NCBI GenBank assembly: GCA_902580225.1
Contig: CACHJU010000019.1
Span: forward strand, 1 to 42,635
Source of the DNA: an uncultured Verrucomicrobiota bacterium
GTDB taxonomy: Bacteria; Verrucomicrobiota; Verrucomicrobiia; Opitutales; Seribacteraceae
Direction: 5' to 3'
DNA length: 42,635 nucleotides
This document shows, in pieces, positions 22,119 to 30,900 of this stretch (its first letter is position 1; each line of letters begins with the position of its first letter). Made by a program: the position numbers and the translations under genes. The notes below the pieces were generated by a model. That model saw nothing but the letters and a program-made list of their open reading frames with translations, ran no database searches and was not told the DNA's origin.

Positions 22119-22791
22119 ACTTATCCATAGGGAAATTCCTTCCTTAGATAAGATAAACCGACATGCCGCAATTTTGTCGCGTTTACTTGACGACGAGAAG
22201 GGAGAGCTAGAAAGAGCGGAGCAAAACAAAAAGAAGGAAGAGGACTTATTGAACCTGTATCCCAAAGTGGATCAGGCAATGGAGAGTCTTAGCCAGAAAC
22301 TCTTACATCAAACCGTTGGGAAGGCGGAGCGATTAATGAGTGAAATGGCCCAGGAGGTCCTTGACCAACCAATTGAGGTGAAAGCGAGGGTTTCTGAAAA
22401 TCGTGGTGCTGCAAATGTTGATTTTCATGTTGAGAAAAATGGAGAAGTAGAGGACATTATAAAAGGGCAGGGAGGTTCCGTAGCCAATGTCTTATCAGTC
22501 GCCCTTCGAATTTATGCTCTGGAATTTCAACCTGATAATGAACACCTAAAGTTCCTCGTGCTTGATGAGCAGGATTGCTGGTTGAGGCCGGAGTTAGTTC
22601 CCCGCTTGCTTAGTGTAGTCCAAGAGGCAGCTAATGATCTGGGATTTCAAGTGCTTTATATCAGTCACCATGATTCTGCTATGCTTGAGAGGTATGTAGA
22701 TAAAACATATTTGCTTGAGCCTGATACAAATGGCGACGCTCAGGTGCGTGAGATATTTTTCCATCCTAGCGAGCAGGACAATACTGTTTAA
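22111..22791 (+). CDS. Rad50/SbcC-like ATPase, C-terminal half
   Basis: This 226-residue protein holds the back half of a Rad50-type ATPase. Residues 10-85 are coiled coil. An ABC signature-like stretch KGQGGSVANVLSVALR (118-133) stands where SbcC has LSGGE. Walker B is FLVLDE (148-153) and the H-loop is YISHHD (184-188). It has no Walker A and no CxxC. Paired with the product of the 19639 gene it would complete two composite ATP sites in the usual head-to-head way. The gene overlaps the small coiled-coil gene by eight bases, closing a compact four-gene operon. Confidence 0.9.
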   Translation: MTELIHREIPSLDKINRHAAILSRLLDDEKGELERAEQNKKKEEDLLNLYPKVDQAMESLSQKLLHQTVGKAERLMSEMAQEVLDQPIEVKARVSENRGAANVDFHVEKNGEVEDIIKGQGGSVANVLSVALRIYALEFQPDNEHLKFLVLDEQDCWLRPELVPRLLSVVQEAANDLGFQVLYISHHDSAMLERYVDKTYLLEPDTNGDAQVREIFFHPSEQDNTV

Positions 22792-22896
22792 ATTAGTATT
22801 GGCTTATCATTTTAAGTTTATGTCTAAATTTAACCTGTGAGTTCTCAATCCAGTATAAAGCGACTTAAACTATGCTAATTGGGCAGGTTGCATAAA

Positions 22897-23604
22897 ATGT
22901 CTGATACTCTGTCTGCTGAAATTACTAAGTTAAACTATAAAATTGATAAAATGGAGGGACAGTGCAACCAATTGGCAGTTGATGAAGGCACAGTCGTCAT
23001 ACAGCAATATCATGGAGAATATTTACTCAAATTTGATCGAATGGAATACGAGATCGATGGATTTCGTAGGAAAGTCGATGATATGTCAGAAAAGAGAAAG
23101 ACCATTGATGAAGTTCGCTTAGTCAACGAGTTGGAGCAAAAACAGGCTGCAATTTTAGGGGGAGTCAAAATGGTAAAGGCGAAGGATACTATAATCTTTT
23201 TCCTTATCCTATTTGTACTTTGCTTACTCGCGATGGAAATCTATCAGATTGGAGCACCTGGGAATGGTGCACATATCGAGCCTTGAGGGGTGGAAGATCG
23301 AGATGGCAGTTTTTTGGAGTCTTTGTGGTGGAGTTTTACCACCCTTGTCACTGGTGGATTTGCAGATATTCACAACCCAGCAACCATGGAAGGGAAAATT
23401 CTCACTGCACTTTTGGTAATTGGCGGGATGATATTAGTGGGAGAATTTACCGCTACCTTGACTTCTGTATTGGTGCGTGAAGATGATTCTTGGCAAAGAG
23501 ATGATATTGATGTGCAACTTAGCCAAATATCAGCTCTTGAAAATAAACTGGAGTCCATAGAACAGGAACTCAAAAACCTAAAAACTAAGCAAGGCAAAGA
23601 CTAA
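22897..23604 (+). pseudogene. Second ion-channel copy, internal deletion and in-frame TGA
   Basis: From ATG 22897 the first 124 residues align with the channel at 14403: coiled coil with AVDEGTVVIQQYHGEYLLK, then S1 (TIIFFLILFVLCLLAMEIY). After GNGAHIEP comes TGA (23284-23286). The same frame resumes as DRDGSFLESLWWSFTTLVT, GGFADIHNP, S6 and a C-terminal coiled coil. Relative to the other channel about 200 residues are gone: the S1-S2 insertion, S2-S4 and S5. Read through, it would be a two-helix pore protein. As it stands it gives an S1-only fragment plus, if GTG 23290 is used, a pore-S6 fragment. Protein identity to the first copy is moderate, so the duplication is old. Confidence 0.75.
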
Positions 23605-23685
23605 GACCAAAATCACCCAGGATATTTTGAAAAGATTAGCAATTCCAAATTAATCAGCCCAAACCATTATATTCCTTTGCGCACG

Positions 23686-23774
23686 CATCTTCTCTTTTTT
23701 TGGAAAATATGGGCGAGCAGGTTTTGCATCGCTGCTGAATTGAAACTTGGACCATATTGGTTTTTTGGCTTCAT
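23686..23774 (-). pseudogene. moxR 5' remnant
   Basis: On the - strand this reads MKPKNQYGPSFNSAAMQNLL then AHIFQKK. That is clearly the start of the MoxR protein at 18879 (MKSKNGYGPSLNSVAMQNLL) with several substitutions. Homology stops after about 28 codons and no ATPase motifs follow. Confidence 0.85.
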
Positions 23775-23864
23775 GGCATCAGCAAAATCAATTTATTTTT
23801 TATATTCAACCTTATTGTGGTGAAATCATTTCAGGGATTTGTAAAATGTGAAAGAAGTTATAAT

Positions 23865-23879
23865 GGACACTATTTGTCC
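23865..23879. promoter_or_regulatory. Candidate WYL operator, site 3 (GGACA-CTATT-TGTCC)
   Basis: This is the counterpart of site 2 in the duplicated promoter, 24 bases upstream of the intact small-protein gene. Both half-sites are unchanged, and so is the downstream GACAT half-site (23884-23888). Confidence 0.6.
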
Positions 23880-23902
23880 TTTAGACATGTTATTGTTTTC
23901 CT

Positions 23903-24439
23903 ATGATTGATATGGAAGATTTTTTCGGAATGGGCTTCGAGGAAGAGCCTGAATTAACTCATGATTTGGTTCAGGGCAACGAACCCGAAGGAGGAGGGTG
24001 GGGGAGTTTCCTTTTGGGAGGAGCGATTGGTTCCGTTATGGGAGCTGTTAGCCAGACTTCGGAGAGGTCATGTCATCCCGCAGTCTTCGAATCCTTCAGT
24101 TCCGAGGAAAAAATCTTTCTCCGTCAGATTTGGCGTTTTGAGGAAGAAATCGACAAAGCACAGGAGCAGGATGATGTCGAGCGGATGGTTCTGCTGCTAA
24201 ACGGATTCGTCGGGTGCATGCACGGTCCATGGAAAGATCATTTCCCCGGAAACGAGGATTATTGTCCGACCGAGAAATTCAATGCGGAGATCGACAACTT
24301 GGTCCTTCCTGTCCTCCAAAAAGCGGCTTCTTTTAGTGAGGACGAACTGAATGCCCGGTTGACGCCCGAACAGTTCAAACGGATTGATGGCCGTAATATG
24401 ACCTTAAATCCAGACGACTGGACTTTCTGGTTGAAATGA
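23903..24439 (+). CDS. Small Gly-rich protein, copy 2, intact
   Basis: This 178-residue protein is the complete member of a three-copy family in this window. It has an acidic N-terminus (EDFFGMGFEEEPELTHDLV) and a Gly-rich hydrophobic segment (about residues 35-50, GGWGSFLLGGAIGSVMGAV). A helical region follows (EEKIFLRQIWRFEEEIDKAQ), then CMHGPWKDHF and a C-terminal part ending LNPDDWTFWLK. I do not recognise the family. It has no signal peptide. A candidate WYL operator lies just upstream, and recC starts 140 bases downstream, so it may be the lead gene of the recCBD transcript. ATG 23912 is an alternative start. Confidence 0.75.
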   Translation: MIDMEDFFGMGFEEEPELTHDLVQGNEPEGGGWGSFLLGGAIGSVMGAVSQTSERSCHPAVFESFSSEEKIFLRQIWRFEEEIDKAQEQDDVERMVLLLNGFVGCMHGPWKDHFPGNEDYCPTEKFNAEIDNLVLPVLQKAASFSEDELNARLTPEQFKRIDGRNMTLNPDDWTFWLK

Positions 24440-24579
24440 CGATCATAATTTGACGGAATTGGAATCACTCTTTGTCATTTCGATATTGTATTCATTCATA
24501 AAAGACATTCGATTGAGATATCAAAGGTCCTTTCAGTCTTGTATACTTAAATCCCAAACTCTAATTATTTCCCACAACT

Positions 24580-27500
24580 TTGAGCCAACAGCAACTCAAC
24601 TTCGACCCGGAGGAGCCGATCGTTTCGACGATCAGGCAGGCTCCGGGTGGGCATGGGATCACCCTGTACGGATCGAATGATCCGGAAGAGCTGATTGCCC
24701 GCTGCTCCGAGGATTTAAAAAAACCGCTTACAAATCCATTCAAGAAAGAGGAGTTCCTCGTGCAAAGCCGAGGAATGAATTCTTGGATAAAACTGCAAAT
24801 GGCGGACAGGTTGGGGGTGTTCGCAAACGTCGAATTCCGGTTCCCGGAAGAAACGATTTGGATGATTCTGCGAGGCTTCCTGGGAGAGGGGCCGAAAAGA
24901 AATCCCTTCACCAAAGAGGGGATGGCATGGAAGATTTATGATCTGCTTCCCGAACTGATAGAGGTCGAAAAAACAGTCTTTGATCCGGTTTCCAGTTACC
25001 TCCGATCAGACTCCAATGGGAATGAGAGAAATGCGGACAGGGCGTTTCGCTTGTGCAGACAGGTGGCGACCCTTTACGATTCCTATCAGGCGTACCGGCC
25101 GGAGATGATTATCGATTGGGAGGCCGGCAGATTGCCCGAAGGTGGGAATTTATGGCAGGGCGTTTTGTGGCAAGCCGTTCGCAAGGCCTTTGGGCAGGAG
25201 TCTCTTCCCGAACTCGCTCACAGGCTTCAGGCGGCGGAGGTGCCCGCTCGGGACGATTGGTTGCCCGAGAGGTTGTCGGTCTTCGGTATTTCCACCCTCC
25301 CTCCCGTCTTTCTCGATGTTTTGCAGGCATACGGGCGCTTCCGTCCTTTGCGCATCTACGCTTTGCAACCGGCTCCGGTCATGTGGGGAGAGGTGGAATC
25401 AGAAAAGACCCTCGAAAAATGGAAGGCCAGGGCGATTGACCGGGCCCGGGTCCAATCAGGCAGGCAAGTTGCCGAGGAGGACTTGAGCGAGGTGGGAGGA
25501 AATCCTTTGATCGGATCGCTCGGACGGACGGGTAGAGAGTTTTTCAATTTGTTGGTCGATCGGGATGCTCATGACATACCCTTGAAATTCAGAGAACCTG
25601 TTGGAGATTCCCTTCTTGCCCGCATGCAACGATGGACCTTCGAGGTCTTTTCCGAGCACCCGGAGGAACGAAAACCACTCGCTGAAAATGATGAGTCCAT
25701 CGTTATCAACAGTTGTCACGGAGCGATGCGGGAAGCGGAAGTGTTGCGGGATTATCTTCTGCGTCGTTTTGCCGAAGACCCGACTCTGCGTCCGCGTGAC
25801 GTCTTGGTGATGATGCCTGACCCCGAAGGCTACGCTCCTTATCTGCGGGCAACCTTTGGCGGGATGGAGAAGGGGATGCCCGAATTCTTCCCTTTTTCAA
25901 TCGTGGACCGCGAGCCAAGGCAGGAAAGCCAATTGGTCGATTGCTTTTTCGATCTTTTGGAATTTTTCGACGGACGGGCTACCAACCGGGAGGTGATGGA
26001 CTTGCTCGACTCAACGGTTTTCCGGGCGAGGTTCGAGCTTGAGGACGAGGATATCGAGGCTTTCAGGGATTGGATCCGCGATTGCCATGCTCATTGGGGG
26101 TTGAACGCAGAGCATCGCGAGCGCTTTGGTTCGGTCAAGACCGACGAGCATACCTGGCGCTGGGCCCTTGACCGAATGGCTCTGGGCTTTTGCATGCGCT
26201 CAAACGGTGAGCGCATGTGGGACGAGGTATTACCTTACGACGAAATCGAAGGAGAAAATGCCTTGCGCTTCGGAAAGTTGTTCAAGGCAATCGATGCCTT
26301 GACCGAACTTGAGGAGAAATCCGCAAAGGAACATAGCCTAGTCGGTTGGGTTGAGTTTCTCGGTCAGCTCACGGACGAATTCTTTCCGGAAAACAATGAG
26401 ACGCTGATGGATCGCGGTCGCGTGCAAAAGGCGATCAGGGCATTGCAGGTCGAATACTCCGAACTCGCCGCAAAATCAGTCGTTCCTCTACGGGTGATTC
26501 GTTACCACTTGAGCAACGTTTTGGAGGTCGGATCACCAAAAGGACAGTTTCTCACCTCGGGGGTCACCTTCTGCGGGTTACGCCCGATGAGAAGCGTGAA
26601 TGCCCGGGTGATCTGTCTGATCGGAATGGATGACGGAGCCTTTCCGCGCCATACGAGGAAACCCAGTTTTGATCTTTCGGGAGAGCGCGAACCGGGTGAT
26701 CGTTCATCCAGAGAGGACGACCGTTACCTTTTTCTCGAAACGATCTGGTGTGCTCGTGAGCACCTTTATCTGAGCTACGTCGGCCAATCGATCCGCCAAA
26801 GCCAGAAGATTCCCCCCTCCGTTGTGGTAAACGAATTACTCGACGGTTTGGACAAGTTGGTGGATTTCGGATCCAAGGATGGAAAACCGGCCAGAGCGCG
26901 AGATGAATTGGTACGCGTCCAGACGCTGCACCCCTTTGGTAAGGAAAACTATTTGGGTGGCAGGATTATGCGCTCCTTCTCTTTGGACAATTTGGATGCG
27001 GCCAATGCTTTGCTTAGTCCGGATGAAGAGACTCCTCATTTCTTATCTGAAAAAATGTCCGAACCCGAAGAGGATTTGGACGAGTTGAGCCTGGATGATC
27101 TGATCCGTTTTTTCGAAAGCCCGGCAGAGGCCTTTCTCAAGGAAAGATTGGGTATGAGCCTGTGGGACGAAGATCCTCCGCCCGATGAATGCGAACCTCT
27201 CGATCTGGGTAATCTTGAAAAGTATGCAATCAAGGACCGCCTGCTTGGCATTGCCTTGGAGTTGGAAGAAGACGCCGATCTTTTCGCTTTGGAAAGAGCG
27301 GATGGAGGACTTCCTCCGGGAAGTCTCGGAGAGGTTTGGTACAATGAATCCAAGCGGGAGGTCGACCAGTTCATCGAGCAATGGGGAGAGGAGTTGAAGG
27401 GCGAAAAAGAGGAACCCGTGCTTATCGACGAGGAATTCAAGGGAATCAGGTTGCGTGGAGAGTTGGGTCCGTTCGTTAACCGTAGGCAGATTCTTTACCG

Positions 27501-27990
27501 TTGCGTCAAAGAGATCAAGGGCAAGGATCGTCTGAGGAGCTGGGTCAGGCATTTGTTCGCTTCCGCATTCGCAGAGCGTTCCGTGGAGACGAGGTTTTAT
27601 TCTTCGGACAAGAAATATCTTTGCCTCAAGCCAATGGCAAAGGATGCGGCCTGCGAGTTGGTCAAGGATTTGATCGAACTGTATGAATGCGGAATGTGCG
27701 AACCTCTGCCTTTCTTCCCGGAGGCTTCCTTTGCGTATGAATCCGAGCGCAACGATCCGTCACCGGACAAAAAGGACGAGGAAGAAAAAAACCCCGAAAC
27801 CAAGGCCTTGGTCGAAGCGCGCAACAAATGGAATTCCGGCAGACATCATACCGGAGAAGGCGAGGATTCCGCCAATCAGCTTTGTTTTCGGGAAGAGCCT
27901 TTCGATGATCCGTCCTTCCCTGAATTGGCCAAGAGAATTTACGGTCCTTTCATCAAGTCGAGCGGAAGCGACGAGGGAGGTGGCGAATGA
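24580..27990 (+). CDS. recC: Exodeoxyribonuclease V gamma subunit RecC
   Basis: At 1136 residues this is close to E. coli RecC (1122). The start is typical: ITLYGSNDPEELIARC, then FLVQSRGMNSWIKLQMADRL and GVFANVEFRFPEETIW, the first (inactive) helicase domain. Later NSCHGAMREAEVLRDYLLRR, DVLVMMPDPEGYAPY and VNARVICLIGMDDGAFPR mark the second helicase-like domain, and the C-terminus holds the inactivated nuclease-like domain. RecC recognises Chi and holds the RecBCD enzyme together. TTG 24580 is used because the next in-frame ATG (residue 65) is inside conserved sequence. recB starts in the ATGA overlap at the end. Confidence 0.95.
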   Translation: MSQQQLNFDPEEPIVSTIRQAPGGHGITLYGSNDPEELIARCSEDLKKPLTNPFKKEEFLVQSRGMNSWIKLQMADRLGVFANVEFRFPEETIWMILRGFLGEGPKRNPFTKEGMAWKIYDLLPELIEVEKTVFDPVSSYLRSDSNGNERNADRAFRLCRQVATLYDSYQAYRPEMIIDWEAGRLPEGGNLWQGVLWQAVRKAFGQESLPELAHRLQAAEVPARDDWLPERLSVFGISTLPPVFLDVLQAYGRFRPLRIYALQPAPVMWGEVESEKTLEKWKARAIDRARVQSGRQVAEEDLSEVGGNPLIGSLGRTGREFFNLLVDRDAHDIPLKFREPVGDSLLARMQRWTFEVFSEHPEERKPLAENDESIVINSCHGAMREAEVLRDYLLRRFAEDPTLRPRDVLVMMPDPEGYAPYLRATFGGMEKGMPEFFPFSIVDREPRQESQLVDCFFDLLEFFDGRATNREVMDLLDSTVFRARFELEDEDIEAFRDWIRDCHAHWGLNAEHRERFGSVKTDEHTWRWALDRMALGFCMRSNGERMWDEVLPYDEIEGENALRFGKLFKAIDALTELEEKSAKEHSLVGWVEFLGQLTDEFFPENNETLMDRGRVQKAIRALQVEYSELAAKSVVPLRVIRYHLSNVLEVGSPKGQFLTSGVTFCGLRPMRSVNARVICLIGMDDGAFPRHTRKPSFDLSGEREPGDRSSREDDRYLFLETIWCAREHLYLSYVGQSIRQSQKIPPSVVVNELLDGLDKLVDFGSKDGKPARARDELVRVQTLHPFGKENYLGGRIMRSFSLDNLDAANALLSPDEETPHFLSEKMSEPEEDLDELSLDDLIRFFESPAEAFLKERLGMSLWDEDPPPDECEPLDLGNLEKYAIKDRLLGIALELEEDADLFALERADGGLPPGSLGEVWYNESKREVDQFIEQWGEELKGEKEEPVLIDEEFKGIRLRGELGPFVNRRQILYRCVKEIKGKDRLRSWVRHLFASAFAERSVETRFYSSDKKYLCLKPMAKDAACELVKDLIELYECGMCEPLPFFPEASFAYESERNDPSPDKKDEEEKNPETKALVEARNKWNSGRHHTGEGEDSANQLCFREEPFDDPSFPELAKRIYGPFIKSSGSDEGGGE

Positions 27991-30900
27991 GCGGATTGAC
28001 TGCATTCGATTCTTCAAAGACCAAGCTCGAAAAGGGCGTGACTTTGCTTGAGGCGAGTGCTGGTACGGGAAAGACTTATGCGTTGGCTCGAATCTTTTTG
28101 CGATTGATTGCAGAGGAAGACGTGGAGGTGGGAAAGATCCTGACCGTTACCTTTACCTCCGCGGCGACCGAGGAGTTGCGTGACCGAATCCGATCGCTTC
28201 TCGTCGAAGCTCACGAGACCTTGCAGGAAGAACCCAAAGCCGATGAAGACGCTGCTTTCCTTCGATTGAGAAACGAGGAAAAGACCGGGGTGTCCAAGGA
28301 TGAATGCTTGCGCAGGATCAAGCTTGCGATCACTTGCTTCGACGAGGCGATCATCAGTACGATTCACGGGTTCTGCAACCGTGTGCTTACCGAGAATTCG
28401 TTCGAGACCCGCTCATTATTCGATGCGCAATTGGACAAGGCTTCCAAGGAAATGGCTCTGGAAGGAGTACAGGAGTATTGGAGAGAAAGGTTTTCTTGCA
28501 CTCCCCCGGTGGTCTCCGCTTGCGCTTCCACCAAAAGCATAAAGCCTGATGAAATGGCCGATTTTTTGAATGGCTTGCCCCGGACTCAGGAGTACGTTCT
28601 CGGATTTGAGCAGGAAGCGGATATTCGGGAAGAAGTGGATTCTTTGCTCGCAGGTTTCGAGAACCTCAAGGCGTCTTGGCCAAGTGGGCATGCCGACTAT
28701 GCCGATTATGTTACCAATTGTCTGTTCAAGAATGCCCGTGCGAAGACCAACTTGGACAGGCATTCGCGTATTCTCAATCAAGCTCTTTTGAAGGACGAGC
28801 CTTCGCCTGCGGGTATAGAGATTTTGGATGAAATGCGCGCTTCGAAGCTCAAGCCAAAAAATGCATTCGGGGACAGAGAAAAACCCGCTTTCTCCTATGA
28901 GGCGGATACCTTTTGGTCGACCTTGGAACGTTTTGGCCGGGCGGTACGGGTCGATTGCATCCGCTTTTTGGAAAAGAGAATGGAAGAATGGAAAGCCAAG
29001 CGGGGCTTGCTCTTTTTTGACGATTTGCTGAGCTTGACCGCAAAGTCGGTCGCCAGTGAGGATCAGGATGGAGAAGCATTGAGGGTGGGGCTTCGGGAAT
29101 CGTTTGATGCCGCTTTGATCGATGAATTTCAAGATACCGATCCGGTTCAGTTTGAAATCTTCAGCAAACTTTTCGGGGAATTGGGCGAGCATTGGCTTTA
29201 TCTGATTGGCGATCCGAAGCAATCGATCTACCGTTTCCGGGGAGCCGATCTGGAAGCCTACTTCAATTTCGCAAAAAAGACCAAGGCGCTCAAGTACTCG
29301 CTCGATACCAATTTCCGGGCCGTTACCCCTTTGGTGGAGTCGGTCAATGCATTCTTTTCCCATTCGCTCGAACCGTTCCTTCATCAGGAGCTACCCTTCG
29401 CTCCCGTTAAGCCAAACCACGCCGGCAAGGCTGACAAGGAAAAGACCTATGCGGAAGAGAACGAAGGCAAACCGGCTTTCGTCATCAGGGAGCTTGGTTG
29501 GAGAAAGGAAAAGGAACCGAAGGCGGATGAGGCAAGAAGAGCCATCCGCAAGGATATGGCAAATGAGATTTACCGTATCCTGTCCACGGGAACGATCGGC
29601 GGGGAAAAGGTGAGGGCCAAAGACGTCGCGGTTTTGGTCAGGAGCAATCTGGATGCCCGTAACATTTGGAAATACTTCAGGAAGAGAGGACTGGCTGCAG
29701 TTGTTTTTACTGACGTCAGCCTTTTCGAGTCCCAGGAGGCCAAGGAACTCCTTTGGGTTCTCGAGGGTCTGGTCAACGCAAGAAACGAACGCGCAATCAA
29801 GCGGGCATTGGCTACAGGTTTACTCGCCATGACGAGCAAGGATTTTCAACTTTGGCAGGACGAACCCGCGAAATGGGACGAGTGGGTCGGTAGATTCAGA
29901 GAATACCACGAGACTTGGAGAAAGAAAGGCATCTATGTGGCTTTGCGCGTACTATTTAGGGAAACCCGGGCGATTCCTCAGAACATTAGACGGCCCGACG
30001 GAGAGAGAAGAGTGACGAATTTCCTTCACCTTGCCGAGGTGCTTCATCAAGCCACCTCGACCAACCCGCTTGCCCCGTCTTCCCTCGTCGTTTGGCTAAG
30101 AACGAGAATGGAACAAAGGGACGTGTCCAACGACGAATACCAACTTCGCTTGGAATCACAGTCCGAATCCATTCGCATCCTTACGGTTCACAAGTCCAAG
30201 GGTTTGGAATATCCGATTGTCTTTTTACCGGGGCTCTCCTTTCTTTCTGGAAAAAAGGGGGACGACTTCAAATATCATCGGGAAGATGGAAAATTGGTCG
30301 TCGATCTTAAGAAGACCGCGGGCGAAGACGCTCAGGCTCTCGGTAAACGTGAGGAGGAGCAGGAAGACGCCCGCGTGCTCTACGTTGCACTGACCCGTTC
30401 CGCCGCTCGTTGTTACGTCTATCATGCTCCGGTAAAGATCTCGGAAAAGGCAAGGGTGCCTGCGCAAGTAAGATTGATGCGTTCATGGGGTTCGCAGGCC
30501 CAAGCGTCCGAATCCGAGGATTCTGGTTTTCAGGAAGCCAATACGATTCAAGAACAGGCACAGATCTGGGTGAACGGGTTGTCCGGGCAAGCCGACTACA
30601 TGTCCTGTTCCGACGGGCAATCTGATTTTCAAGGAGAGGAAAATCCAGCGCTCAAGAGTTCTCATGATGATTCACTGGAGGCTCGGAATTGGAAACCGGA
30701 TCGCAAAATTCCGAGAGCCAAAATCGTCGAGTCTTTCAGCGGTTTGTCCAAGCAAGTGGGCTTTGATGGGCGCGATCTGGACGGCATAAGCGAAGGCCAG
30801 GACAAGCAGCAGGACTTTCTGGGCGAGGAAAAGACCCCGATTTTCAAGTTCCCGGCAGGAGCCAATGCGGGAAGCTTCATGCACGACGTTTTTGAGCATC

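Larger units (their letters stand above)
23686..24222. repeat. Direct repeat copy 2 (moxR remnant, intergenic, small gene)
   Basis: Matches 18790-19329 in the same orientation. Here the moxR part is only a 5' remnant and the small gene is complete. The two copies bracket about 4.4 kb containing the split Rad50 cassette and the decayed channel. Confidence 0.9.

Noticed and set aside
23284-23286. TGA as selenocysteine in the second channel
   Set aside because: The other channel has no Cys at this place, the TGA is at a deletion junction, and no selenocysteine insertion hairpin is evident.
28416-29384. 322-codon open frame on the - strand within recB
   Set aside because: It lies wholly inside a clear recB gene whose motifs run through the whole segment; no family resemblance. 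It is a composition artefact.
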